DNA of 64,000 nt from assembly GCF_029852145.1 (NCBI RefSeq), contig NC_079973.1, positions 18,246,422-18,310,421 on the forward strand, in the 5' to 3' direction. Made by a program: the position numbers and the translations under genes. Below, one piece after another: positions 43,351 to 53,664 of the stretch (its first letter is position 1; every line of letters starts with the position of its first letter). Origin of the DNA: Microplitis mediator. Taxonomy: Eukaryota > Arthropoda > Insecta > Hymenoptera > Braconidae. The notes under the pieces were generated by a model. It was not told the origin of the DNA. It saw only the letters and a list, made by a program, of their open reading frames with translations, and ran no database searches.

Positions 43351-45948
43351 TTAATATATTAGTTTACTTAGGTTATTATAAGTAATATTTTCTTGTTGTA
43401 TGAGTAATAGGTTTCGATTATCCTTAGCCTCTTCAGTTGACGACAGTGAGTTTAACGATGCTGAATTCAATTGACGTGTCCTTGAGGAGAATGTGTGAGT
43501 TATTTCACTTGAATTTATTTTCCATGTGTTTTCTTTGGAGTTTACTTGGATGTCCGCTAACTGCCAAAAATCTAGTCCAAGGATGACAGGAGTAGACAAT
43601 CCTGGTACAACGGTCAACCAAGTGATAATATCGTGGCCGTCTAAGTTTATCCGAAAGGGCGCACCACCTCGTGTTTGTGTTGGTTTAGAATTAGCCATAA
43701 TGACCTCACGAGCATCCATGGGGCCTGATATGAGTTCGTGCAGTTGGTTTTCTTTGATGTGTTCGTATGCAGCTTCAGAGATGTAGCTGCGTCCACTTCC
43801 ACTGTCCAGTAATGCGTCAATCTTGTGTTGACCAATATATACGTTGGTGACCATCTGACTGACTCTTGACGGAGCTTTTAGACTCGCTGAAGAAAATTTT
43901 CCGCAAGGTTCAACTGTGTTGTCACAAAAAACTGCTGAATGAGTAGATGACTGACTGTAAAGTTTGGGAGCTACGCTTTGTGTAGTTTTAATTTTATCTG
44001 TAGCGGTCTGTGCTTTTTGGTGTTTCGTTTTTATCTTAGGTGTTTTACTATTATTTAATTTATTTATTTTTGTGACTTGACGAGGATCCAATGTTTCTGA
44101 ATTGCTTTGAATGTTATTTATTGAAGGTGCGAAGTGGATTAAATCGTCAACTCGAGTATCTTGAACGTCGCCGTCGGTCTTATCTGAGTATTTTACATTG
44201 GCCTGATTGTCAGAAATTTTCATAGATTTCTGTCGCACTTTTAATCCTGCTTTAATCCGTAGTTTATCAGTTGTGGGTGCACAACATAGATCAGAAACGT
44301 GGCCCATTCGACCACAACGACCGCAGACAGGTGTATTCTTTACAGAAGTTTGTTGCGCCGGAATGGTATTTGCCGAAGAATTGCTTGATGTTATTCGTTC
44401 TAATCTTTCCAGAAATGATTTCATGAATGATTCAAAATTATTTAGTAAAGCTGGAAGCTCTAAATTTGAGTCATTTGCTTTATTGTCAGACTGACTTGAA
44501 TTTCGATGACAATTGCAATAATTACTTTTATTAGAACTGGGTGTTTTGTTCTGTGATGCATGTGGATGTGCGGTAGTTATAATATTGATTGAATCAAAAT
44601 CTGGAAAGTCTTGAATACAATGATCGACGAGACCACGTGCTCTTTGTTTCTTTGAGACATTGTAGTGGGAATTGAGTGCATTAGCCGTCGCCTGCCAAGC
44701 ACTAACACGCGTAAATAATTCCGCATAATTCGAGATATTTTCCCCTGCAAATTTTTGCAAAAAATACGAATTGAACCGCGCGATTATTATGCGAATTTGC
44801 TTCGCTTGCGGTAACGGCTCCTCCAATTGCATAAAAGCTCCTTGCATCCGGTTCACGAAAGATACTCCAGTTTCGTCATTACCCTGCTTAGCTGCGTAGA
44901 TCTCTTGCAATAAGTCCTCATCGGTCTGTTGCGTTTGCCAGATTTTAAAATAGTATTTAAAAGTTTCCCAATTAATAAATAATTCTTCATTTTGATAATA
45001 CCACTCAAGGACGTTGCCGTTAAGTGTATTGGTAACAACCGTAGGGAAATTCTCGAAAGAAATGTCATAGCTGCGCATACGTTGTTCTATAGTCCTGATA
45101 TATTTTCGTGCATCAAATGACGACGTACGATTCCGAGAAGGAAAAGAAATATTCCACGATTTTACAAATCGACTGATTTCGTACAGATAAGTAAAATTAA
45201 AGCCCATTGCGCTCGTACATCCAATTGTCACGTTGTGTGGGTGATGGAACGTTACAGGCTGCATATGTGCTGGTATCATGTTAGATGGTAGTGGCTGCGT
45301 GTGCACATACGACGGTAACGTATGAATTGGTAGTGGGACCGTTTGATGCGCGTACGGTTCCTGCGCAGGTGCTTGATGTACAGCTGATGACACGCTGCTT
45401 GCTTGAGACGATTGCACGTATGATTGCGGGGCAAGATGGCCAGCCGTGAGGAGATTTGCTGCCTGTGAGACAGTGGCCGTTGAAAACAATTCTCTGGGCA
45501 TCAATGTGCTAGAAATACAGCTATTTGGAAACGTTAGATTATTTCTAGCTTGTATTGCCGTTCCCGAATTCGATGATATCGGTAACGTATTGGAAGGTCG
45601 TGAGATTGTACCCGTCAGTGACGACTCTTGGCGTGCGGCTTGCAAGGCTGCAGATTCAGTTTGTAACTGAGCTATAGCATTTGACAAGACTGCTATTGAG
45701 CTCGCATTATTTATCTGTGCAGTTGGATGGCCAATCATATTATTTACAGGAATGTCGTTATTATTATTCACTGTACTGTTGTGTATACCTCCCGTGAGGT
45801 CTAGCAAATCATCAATGGCACTAGTCGTAGGAATTATTGAACTTGATGCTGGATTAGTCGGAAAATGAAGTAGATTGTGACCAATATTATTATAATTATT
45901 ACTAGTAACTGCTGGAAGTGTTCTTGGAATCGGTGTCCTCGGCAACAT
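43351..45948 (-). CDS. Gag-protease protein of the LTR retrotransposon (865 aa)
   Basis: One intact frame of 865 codons from the ATG at 45948. Residues 1-260 are Asn/Ser/Ala/Gln-rich and probably disordered. Residues about 270-450 resemble a retrotransposon capsid (RYIRTIEQRMRSYDI, LEWYYQNEELFINWETFKYY, FVNRMQGAFMQLEE). A zinc knuckle CGRCGRMGHVSDLC starts at residue 542. An aspartic protease follows: LLDSGSGRSYIS with the catalytic Asp at 715, then ILGLDFWQLADIQV. The protein ends soon after. No RT follows in any frame. Gag would package element RNA; the element must borrow RT and integrase from a relative. No frameshifts or stops, in keeping with identical LTRs. Confidence 0.9.
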   Translation of the reverse strand: MLPRTPIPRTLPAVTSNNYNNIGHNLLHFPTNPASSSIIPTTSAIDDLLDLTGGIHNSTVNNNNDIPVNNMIGHPTAQINNASSIAVLSNAIAQLQTESAALQAARQESSLTGTISRPSNTLPISSNSGTAIQARNNLTFPNSCISSTLMPRELFSTATVSQAANLLTAGHLAPQSYVQSSQASSVSSAVHQAPAQEPYAHQTVPLPIHTLPSYVHTQPLPSNMIPAHMQPVTFHHPHNVTIGCTSAMGFNFTYLYEISRFVKSWNISFPSRNRTSSFDARKYIRTIEQRMRSYDISFENFPTVVTNTLNGNVLEWYYQNEELFINWETFKYYFKIWQTQQTDEDLLQEIYAAKQGNDETGVSFVNRMQGAFMQLEEPLPQAKQIRIIIARFNSYFLQKFAGENISNYAELFTRVSAWQATANALNSHYNVSKKQRARGLVDHCIQDFPDFDSINIITTAHPHASQNKTPSSNKSNYCNCHRNSSQSDNKANDSNLELPALLNNFESFMKSFLERLERITSSNSSANTIPAQQTSVKNTPVCGRCGRMGHVSDLCCAPTTDKLRIKAGLKVRQKSMKISDNQANVKYSDKTDGDVQDTRVDDLIHFAPSINNIQSNSETLDPRQVTKINKLNNSKTPKIKTKHQKAQTATDKIKTTQSVAPKLYSQSSTHSAVFCDNTVEPCGKFSSASLKAPSRVSQMVTNVYIGQHKIDALLDSGSGRSYISEAAYEHIKENQLHELISGPMDAREVIMANSKPTQTRGGAPFRINLDGHDIITWLTVVPGLSTPVILGLDFWQLADIQVNSKENTWKINSSEITHTFSSRTRQLNSASLNSLSSTEEAKDNRNLLLIQQENITYNNLSKLIY

Positions 45949-46712
45949 GATGTGATGACTAATTAAGCTATTAAGATTACTGATAATTACAGAAATTTTA
46001 TTCTAATTACAATTTTAATCTTCGACTAAATCTTTGCAGAAAAATAATTTATTTAAAATTATCCGATTACTATTAATAAATCTTCGAGTTAATAAATTAT
46101 TAAATTTTAATTAATGAATCCCTGATGACTAACAAATTTTCATTTATTACTGCAAAGATTTTATTTGTAGTTTGCTTAAGTACTTAATTTATTTTGTCGA
46201 GCAAAAGATATTTTATTTTAAATCGGAAACGAGTATAATAATCTTTTATGTTACAAATTAAGTTATTTACTGGACTTAGAAGATATACGAACAAAATTTT
46301 AATTTTAAATTTTAAGTGTTTATTTTGCGTTGTTATTATCAAGTAAACTGTAAGGTAAATAAACACTAACGTCTCATATTATGACGCGTGTAGCTAGTAT
46401 ACGCTCAAGGTCACAGAACAATGAAATTTCTATAGGAACGAACCGGCACAAAAAAATTACAATGACGAATATTATTTGATACAATTAATAATAAATAAAA
46501 GAAATTTGGAAATTAATTATTTTGTAAAATTAGATGCTGGTGATGAGTGATAAAATGAAATGAAATTATGAATGTAGAAAAGTATATTTTTTCTGATACT
46601 GGTAAGAAATTTTTTTTTTAAAATTGATACTGGAAATTATTATAAAATTTTTACTGTAAAGCCGTGAGAAAAATTAATAAAATTTTTCGTTGCTGGTTTG
46701 AACTACTGCAAA

Positions 46713-46730
46713 GTCCCTGTTCGAGCGCCA
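46713..46730 (-). promoter_or_regulatory. Primer binding site, tRNA-Lys type
   Basis: Minus-strand TGGCGCTCGAACAGGGAC, two bases after the 5' LTR, matches the 3' end of tRNA-Lys except for one base. It marks the right LTR as the 5' LTR. Confidence 0.85.
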
Positions 46731-46732
46731 GT

Positions 46733-47623
46733 TGAGACAAATCGCTTTTTGTCTTCGCGATTTTTACCAGCAGCCACCAGAATTCGCGGGTTGAACCCTG
46801 GCTTAGGCTGGCCTCTAACAAATTTTATTTTACTTGGACAGAGCAGTGGGCTGGAGTTCTTGCAAAGCAAAGACCCGCACTTATTCAAACTCGGCAACGT
46901 ATGAGAAAACTTATCAACTTACCTCACGGCTTATAAAATTATAGAATATTCTTATTGATGGTCGAATTACTATTTGTAACTTAATTAATATTTATTTTAT
47001 CAGACTATTTGATAAGCTTACCAGTAAAATAGGAAATAAATAGGATGAACAGATAGTGGATACAGTGAATGATTGACAATTGCAATGATTGTTTATTGCC
47101 AATTATAATAATAAAAATTACTTACAAGAAAGTGCAAGCGCTGGATATAATGTAGACAGATGCGTGGCACAGTATAATTTTATTTCGCGAATATATCACC
47201 GGTAACGTACAGTAATATTTAATGGAACTAACTTTGTTTATAATAATCAGTAAACTTGGACAGTAAAGTATATCGCAAGAGAATTGCTATTAATACAACT
47301 ATAACGCAAATTAATTTCCCGATTTACAAAGTAGTTATCCGTATTAACAAAGTCGCAAATAAATTGCTAGTATATGACAGTAAAACTAAATTATACGTCT
47401 TATCACTAATTGATCCAGGATCGAAGTGAAGTTCAATCACCGTAAGGTCTTAGGGCTGAGTTTTTGGGCTCGCTCCCCACTTCCCCTCACGGTCATGCGT
47501 TGAGGTGATAACTAGTCATGTGACCATGGCACTATGACTAGCTTTAGGTGGTTTAGACGGCAACGAGACGGCGAAAAATGGGAACCGCAAGGCTGAGAGA
47601 GAAGATGACAATTCACATTGTCT

Positions 47624-47625
<2 letters not shown>
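46733..47625 (-). repeat. Long terminal repeat (5' LTR in element orientation)
   Basis: 893 bp, apparently identical to the left LTR; it should carry the element promoter. 45949-46712 between the Gag ATG and the primer site is AT-rich leader without ORFs of note. Confidence 0.9.
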
Positions 47626-47668
<43 letters not shown>

Positions 47669-48535
47669 TTAATATTTTATTTATAGAATATATTTAATAT
47701 TTAGTTTTTCTTATTTAATATATTAGATGCTCTATGGTCTTTATTGATATTTCATAATCAGTACTCGTTAAATGCATTATAGTTTTAGGTGTATATTTAC
47801 AGAAATAATGATTACAATTTTACTATAAATTATAATTTTAAAATATTTACGAAGCGTTACATTATATTTTTCAGTCTGTTAAAAAAGTAATAAACTTATG
47901 TATAATTAAACGTATAATTAAAAAAAAAACTTCCCTCTGAATACTTCAATATTAATCGTACATGAACATACGTAATTGTATATAAATTACACATAATCAT
48001 ATATATGATGAAACCCGCCTAATTTTCGGATCTAATTATATATAAAATATGATATATATGTATTATACATAATCATATCTAATTATATATGAGTATATAT
48101 AACTTATATATGATTATATATAATTAGACCTGGCCAATTTTCAGATCTAATTATATATAACGTATTATATATAATCATATATAACCTATATATAATTATA
48201 TATAAATTATATATAATTAGACCTGGCCAATTTTTAGATCTAATTATATATAAGGTCTTATATATAATTATATATAATTAGGCAAAATCATTTTTTCCCG
48301 GGTAGCAATAATTATATACATGTATAATTGAATATAGTTATACATAATTATATATAATTATATAGGGCCATTTTTTATATATAATTTTTTTACCCGGATG
48401 GGCATGAACAGACATGAACATACCTGATCAGACCTGAACATGCCTGATCAGGCCTGGTCATTTTTCATGTCTGATCAGGCCTGAAGACTCATGCCTGTTC
48501 ATGTCTGATCAGGTCTGATCATTTTTTCCCGGGAT

Positions 48536-49335
48536 CTATCATCGTCCCCAGGTAATTGTATTTCGAAGTGGTTTTAATGGGTTGTTCGTTGTAGTAAAAC
48601 GCGTTTTTCTCCCTGCGTCTAATCCTGCCGGAAGAGCGGCAAACCATGACTTCAGTTTTACCTGTGTGTACCGTGAGTTTGTTCTCATCAAAGTACTCTT
48701 TAAGTGCGGCTAGGATTTTTGTGGTTTCTATAAGAGAAGTAGCGAAAATGACTGCATCGTCCGCGAACAGTAGTGCTAGTAGAGTCCTCGGGCCAATACT
48801 TAAGCCTTTTATACTTTTTTTCTAGAGGAAGGATATTATATCAAAGATATATAATATGAATAGTGTCGGGCTAAGTTTGGCCCCCTGCAGTACACCCTCC
48901 GTAGCTTCAAAGACTTTAGAAAGGTTTCCCTTTATCCGTAATTTGGTGTTTGCCTGCTCGTAGACCTCTCGAACAGTGCGTATCAACCTACCACTGACTC
49001 CAGTCTTGAATAGTTTCCTCCATAATAGATGATGGGGTACCAAGTCGAAAGCTCGGCGGAAGTCTATGTATATGCAGTACACCGCATTGCCGTTGAGCCT
49101 ATTTTTCGTTTGGTGTGCTGTTATGAGGGTAAATATCTGGTCTAGACAGGTTCGACCCTTCCTGAAGCCGGCTCGCTCTTCGGGGGCAATACTGCAGGCT
49201 TCGATCTAGGTGTCGATTCTTTTATAGAGCAGACTTGTGAAAAGTTTGAGTAGGTTGTTGAGTAGAGCTATACCTCTATAGTTGGCAAGTTCAACCTGCA
49301 CTCCTTTTTTAAAGATCAGCGCAACTAGTGCTGAA
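48536..49335 (-). pseudogene. Reverse transcriptase fragment of the third LINE (N-terminal piece)
   Basis: From about 49330 the frame reads IFKKGVQVELANYRGIALLN, then ERAGFRKGRTCLDQ, YCIYIDFRRAFDLVPHHLLW (motif A) and EGVLQGAKLSPTLFILYIFD (motif B). After a stop near 48820 come FADD at about 48767-48756 (motif C), TGKTEVMVCRSSGRIRR and YNYLG close to 48536. Stops near 49208 (in IDT*IEAC) and 48820 break it. Catalytic Asp residues are retained. Confidence 0.85.
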
Positions 49336-50010
49336 CAGTGATCGGCAGTATCGGTATTTTTGTTAACGATATCGATAATATTACTAATTTTTTCAAAAAA
49401 TTAGAAATTAGCAAAAAAACAATTAGCAAAAAAAACTGAGATAAAACAAGAATTTTTTTACTTTTTTTTTTTATACGTTTTATTCGTTTTTTTTTTCGTT
49501 TTTCAGTAAAAATTTTTTTTTCTCTTTACCTTACATTTACTGAATAACTAACGCAAAAATGAAAGAAAATCCGAAAAAAATTGATTTTTTCATTTCGGTA
49601 ATGATTACACAAATTAAGGAACAAAACTTGTTCCTTTAATTGTTTTGTAAAACTTTGAGCAATCGGCCCGGACAAACGGTTCAATGAATCACTCTGAAAA
49701 TTTCCAGGGTTTTTAGGGGTACATTAAACTGTAAAATCACCTGGCAACATAACTTTTTCAATATTTTCGATATTTCCAGAGTAGGGATGAGTTGACTAAA
49801 AAACCAGAAAATGGCCATTTTTTAAGGAGTTTTCAAATGGATATCAAGGATGACAAAAAATTTTTTTCTGAAAAAATTGAAAATGGAGCTCATAAAGAAT
49901 TTATTCAAGTTTCTCAAACTGCCCTTTAAATTACTGTGAGACCATTATTTGCTGAGATATCAATAATCAAAGACAAAAGGATCCTTTTTCATTTGAAGGC
50001 TTATATCTCA
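49336..50010 (+). repeat. Dispersed repeat R, copy 2
   Basis: Collinear with 20260-20772 from about 49490. Before it come aattagcaaaaaaac repeats. Copy 2 continues where copy 1 is cut by CCCGGG. Confidence 0.75.
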
Positions 50011-50560
50011 GCAGCAAATTGTTGTACAGAGAAACAAAAAAAAGCAAATTGCAGCTGAATAAATTTCCCAAGCGAGCCATGAATTCGTTTTTTTGAAAAA
50101 ATTTTTTCCGGCCCCGTAGACTCAAAAAACAAAACCAAAAAATTTAGAAAAATTTTGTCTCGACTTTTTTCTTATGATTCCGCAAAAAGTGTGGCTCAAA
50201 AAAATATTTTGCTGGAAAATCTTTAAACTAGAGATTTCAAGCTTCAATTTGCTTTCTATTTTTTTGATACGATCATTTTTCACGAAAATACAGCCTTCCA
50301 AAAATCACTAAAAAATTTATAAAATTTTTTTGTTCCTTCAATTTTTTGGATAAGTGTAGAAATTAGAGGTTTAAGGTACCATTTGTTATTTAGACTGGCA
50401 AACCAAGGCTTGTCACATGAGTATTGGCTGAATCTTGGCCCAAGACTGGCAAACCGAGGCTTGTCACTTGAACGTTGGTCAGATCTCGGATCAACCTTCG
50501 GAGGCCGAGCCGGGTAGCCCAGTATTTTGTGCCAAGGCCAGCCCCGTTGTCAATATTTTT
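50011..50560. repeat. Non-coding repeat-like DNA with AGACTGGCAAACC duplication
   Basis: The phrase agactggcaaacc(a/g)aggctt, then gtcac, occurs twice (about 50392 and 50443); related ggcaagcct words recur at 58590. No ORF. Confidence 0.5.
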
Positions 50561-51514
50561 TTTCCTACAAGGGATATATAAACATCTTTAATTTTCATTT
50601 GTTTGTGGTTCTTAAAAATTTTAGTTTTAATAATTATCTATATTAAAATTCAATAAAATCTATAACTCATAAAAATTTAATTTCTTGAACTAATAAAATG
50701 ACAGTATCATGCAGCTGTGTTGCAGCAGTGGCGCAGCTAAGCTAGACAGAAATAAAAATTTTTCGTGCGGCGGTTTTGTCCTCCAAACGGCTGCGGTATT
50801 GCGGGCAATAATTAAGGACGCCGTGCAGCTACGCTGCACCGGTGAATGACAATTAATTTTTTTTTTAATTGAATTTTAATTTTTACTCGGGACAAAAATT
50901 CTAACTTTCAAATTATTAAAAAATTTCTTTTTAAATATGTTACGTATAAATTTTTCATTTCTCAATATAAACAATTTATTTTTGTTCTAGTTAAAAATAA
51001 ACTATCATCGCATTCCGCATGGATAAAAATACATACTTATGTACAATATGAAAATTAAATAAAAACTAATGTACAGTTTACTGTGTATTTATATATTCAT
51101 TGTTGTAAAAAAAAAAAAAAAAAATTAAACCGTTACGTTACACAAACAAGAAAAAAATTATGATAATCTTATTTGACTTTGTTTTTCTATTTATCGACCT
51201 CAGGCGCATTAGATCAAGTTTTATCATCAACTTTTTATTTTAAAATTTTTTTAAACTCGATGGGAAAATTAGTGTAATTAATTATTAAACCAATCAGAAA
51301 AACAAAAATAAATAAAATGTACCATTTTAGAAAGTTACTATTAAACGTTTATGAATATTTATTGTAATCGTTCATACATTGTGATTAAGTTTAGTGATTT
51401 TAATTGTTTTATTATTTTTAACAAAAATTATTAATGAAACGTATTGACGTAAGTGAAAATACCTTCGAGTACGATAATAATAAAAAAATTTCTATTTTTA
51501 AAAGGGAAGAATAA
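50561..51514. other. Repeat-poor AT-rich DNA, no gene recognised
   Basis: Contains a G/C-richer patch at about 50705-50850 (gcagctgtgttgcagcagtg; gcagctacgctgcaccggtg) that does not read as protein over any length. Confidence 0.4.
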
Positions 51515-51637
51515 TTAATTCAAAAAATCTAGATAATATTCTGACCAAACCTCCTGTGGTTCTAGGGGATAATTTCCATAATATGAAAGGAATGGCTCAC
51601 GGCGACGATATCTGCTTCGCCTAATTGCCAAAGACAT
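51515..51637 (-). CDS. Short protein-like ORF or terminal exon (40 codons), unknown function
   Basis: The ATG at 51637-51635 starts a 40-codon frame ending TAA at 51517-51515. The peptide begins MSLAIRRSRYRRREPF, continues with a Tyr/Pro/Glu-rich part including YYGNYPLEPQEVW, and ends EYYLDFLN. The composition is well mixed and unlike the A/T-driven ORFs around it. An AG (ttgtcag) just before the ATG could be a splice acceptor, so this may be the last exon of a gene lying to the right. No family recognised. Confidence 0.4.
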   Translation of the reverse strand: MSLAIRRSRYRRREPFLSYYGNYPLEPQEVWSEYYLDFLN

Positions 51638-51876
51638 TACTGACAATTACATTTCGATTATAAATATAATAGCGTAATAGTTAGAAGTATTAATAACATA
51701 CAGTTATTATGTTTTACCATAAGACGAAACTCCCAATTATAGTAATTAAATTTTTATAAAAATATTTTCCTGTATTTATACTTATAATTTTAATTTTTCA
51801 GAACAATGAACTTTTTTTAACATCAGTCCGAATTCCCGTATATTTAAAAATTTAAAATTTTTTAAAACTAAAAAAA

Positions 51877-52074
51877 ATGTATTTTACTGGAAGAAACAGA
51901 TTGAATATATTAAATTTATTTTTAGCCTGTATGGCCATAATTTCACTTAAAATATTATACGATGCCGACCCAATGGAAGGTATTCTTAACATTAATGAAG
52001 TAGTTATATCTAAATTTGAATCAGTGAATTTTAATACTTTCAGTGACACACTAATTCTAGCACTAGTAATTTAA
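51877..52074 (+). CDS. Hypothetical small ORF with signal-like N-terminus
   Basis: 65 codons. Residues 9-24 are hydrophobic (LNILNLFLACMAIISL) and could be a signal peptide; the rest has no recognisable motif and one Cys. An equally long antisense ORF overlaps it, so coding is doubtful. A GTAATT near its end could act as a donor to the exon-like piece at 52567. Confidence 0.2.
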   Translation: MYFTGRNRLNILNLFLACMAIISLKILYDADPMEGILNINEVVISKFESVNFNTFSDTLILALVI

Positions 52075-52639
52075 ATCAGCGAGTTTACTTATATCTATAA
52101 AAATAAGCAACATCTACGGAGTCATGTTAAATGTGAAAAGTGATTTACAAAAAATAAATAAACAAATAATAAATAAATATATATAAATAAATAAATAAAA
52201 TGAATAAACGGTTAAAACAAAAAAAACTTTTGAATTAATTCCACTATCTCACCATTCGAATATACTTAAAAAATAGCAAAATTGGAAGTTTTTTAGCAAA
52301 AATTTAAATATATTCATTTCTTCCAAACCCATAATAATGTTACATGCAAACAAAATATACACAATTTTTCAATTAATAATGAGTTTTATGTCTTACCATT
52401 TGAAAAAGTTAGATAGAAAAAGTTTGTTATTTCTGTACATTTGTTGTAATTTTTACTACTTTGTGAACTAATACTTCATTTAGAAAAAACAGCTAAAATT
52501 AATAAATTATTATTTTCATGTTAAGAATTCTAGTTCTTTTCAAACAATATTTTTTTTTTATTATAGGTTGGATCAACCACTGCGAAAAAAGGAGCGTACT
52601 CGGGTCAGCTATTATTAATTATATAAACAAATGAGCATA

Positions 52640-52864
52640 CAACAAGGGCAGACCGAAGAAACGAACGATGATTGAAAAATATTCACAATTACCTAGTGAG
52701 GATTATGGTAATTGTCTATCAAACTCAAAAATTATTATATTCTAAAATCAGTAAAGTAATAATATTTTTTATTTGCATTAGATTGTGATGACGATCAATA
52801 TAATGAACAGAAAGACAACGAATCAAGCAGTGATGAAGATGAAAATAAAGATTTAAATATATAA
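52640..52864 (+). CDS. Candidate last two exons of an unidentified acidic protein
   Basis: A first piece ending at 52709 reads KGRPKKRTMIEKYSQLPSED (AT-hook-like GRPKKR), followed by a GT donor at 52711-52712. After a 71-base intron ending in AG the frame continues with DCDDDQYNEQKDNESSSDED and stops at 52864. The joined frame is highly charged and protein-like. An in-frame TGA at 52632-52634 blocks extension to the left, so an upstream acceptor (caacaag) or decay must be assumed. Confidence 0.3.
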
Positions 52865-53023
52865 ATAGCGTCTTAAGAAAAATATGAATGTAACTAATAT
52901 TATTCTAAAGGCTACATTAGATGAAAAATATTAATTGTTTTTAAACTGTAGTTTTAACTCAACAAAAAACATGCGTTATAATAAAGTGAAGAATTTATAT
53001 ATTGTAGAAATATATACAAATAA

Positions 53024-53027
<4 letters not shown>

Positions 53028-53089
<62 letters not shown>

Positions 53090-53101
53090 TTGAATGCACA
53101 A

Positions 53102-53132
<31 letters not shown>
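53028..53132. repeat. (TA)n and (CA)n microsatellites
   Basis: TA run at about 53030-53086 and CA run at about 53103-53131. The Tyr/Ile-repeat ORF on the minus strand is its translation. Confidence 0.95.
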
Positions 53133-53135
<3 letters not shown>

Positions 53136-53149
53136 ATAAAAGTAAATGA

Positions 53150-53365
53150 AATGGTATGAGGCTGAAGAGGGTTGTATGAGGCTCAAAATTTCGCCCTCAT
53201 ATCGTCCTCACCATGGTATTATGTCCGATAACTACTGCATTGAGAGTCAAATAAGGAGCAAAATTTATATGTGATTTCACCCTCATTTGGCCCCACACAG
53301 CCTCACCAAAGTTGGTTATTTGAGGTCGAAATGGGGGCCAAAATTTTTCCTCATAATATATATAT
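53150..53365. repeat. Iterated-word element, word TGAGGCTG/CCTCA
   Basis: Contains tatgaggctcaaaatttcg on the left and ggccaaaatttttcctcata on the right as inverted ends, with ccctcat, cctcacc and gaggtcg words between. Limits approximate. Confidence 0.5.
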
Positions 53366-53664
53366 ATATATATATTATGTGGAAAAGTCAGGCATTATCA
53401 AAATATATAGAGATAGGCAATAAACTTTAATTCTTTAAACAGACATTTGGACTAGCATTAAAAAATTCCATTTATCTTAAAGCTAATATTTAAAGATAAC
53501 AACAAAAAAAATATAGAGAACGAATATACATAAATATTTTAAAATAAATACGTCTAAAAATACATTCATATCAATATTTTAAGAGGATAAAAATAGATCT
53601 TTCTACAAAAGTAATAATTGTAAAAAATTAAAAATAATGAACTAAGGATTTAAATTTAAAAATA
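53366..53664. other. AT-rich non-coding DNA
   Basis: A short TA microsatellite lies at about 53359-53376; nothing else supported. Confidence 0.4.

Larger units (their letters stand above)
41874..47625 (-). mobile_element. LTR retrotransposon, non-autonomous (Gag + protease only), young
   Basis: Direct 893-bp repeats at 41874-42766 and 46733-47625 begin TGAGAC and end GTCTCA and look identical base for base. In minus orientation the primer binding site follows the right LTR (46730-46713), one Gag-protease ORF runs 45948-43351, and a purine tract precedes the left LTR. The internal region is only about 3.97 kb and has no RT, RNase H or integrase. It inserted into a TA run, so the duplication (4 or 6 bp of ATAT) is ambiguous. 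The protease style (LLDSGSG, ILGLDFW) suggests Ty3/gypsy affinity; this is inference. Confidence 0.9.
41139..48302. mobile_element. TIR element with CCCGGGAAAAAATGATTTTG ends and TA duplication, word ATTATATATG
   Basis: Left CCCGGGAAAAAATGATTTTG then cctaattatatata; right complement ending TTTTTTCCCGGG; TA flanks both sides (41137-41138, 48303-48304). The left arm repeats the internal start (ccgggaaaaaaatgattttg) at about 41318, 41423, 41538 and 41653, so blocks of about 105-115 bp are tandemly duplicated. It shares the first 16 bases of its TIR with the element it sits in, but its words are A/T only. Confidence 0.85.
40506..48533. mobile_element. TIR element with CCCGGGAAAAAATGATCAGA ends, 10-bp word CCTGTTCATG
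   Basis: Left CCCGGGAAAAAATGATCAGA then cctga; right TCTGATCATTTTTTCCCGGG; AT flanks both sides (40504-40505, 48534-48535). The left arm (to about 40960) is made of 10-bp units CCTGTTCATG, CCTGGTCATG and CTGATCATAC, with a recurring ctgaagcgttaaatac insert. The right arm is at about 48400-48533. It is nested inside the third LINE and contains the 41139-48302 element. Confidence 0.85.
39380..49335 (-). mobile_element. Third non-LTR retrotransposon, 5' truncated and split by an 8-kb insertion
   Basis: The minus-strand RT part occupies 49335-48536; its continuation (after the RT, C-terminal domain) is at 40503-39530, with an (AAAT)n-like tail at about 39385-39410. The interval 40506-48533 is a nested insertion. 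At the right end the LINE starts abruptly inside the RT domain next to repeat R, so it is 5' truncated. The RT type (GVLQGAKLSP) is neither typical Jockey nor I; I do not assign a clade. Confidence 0.75.
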
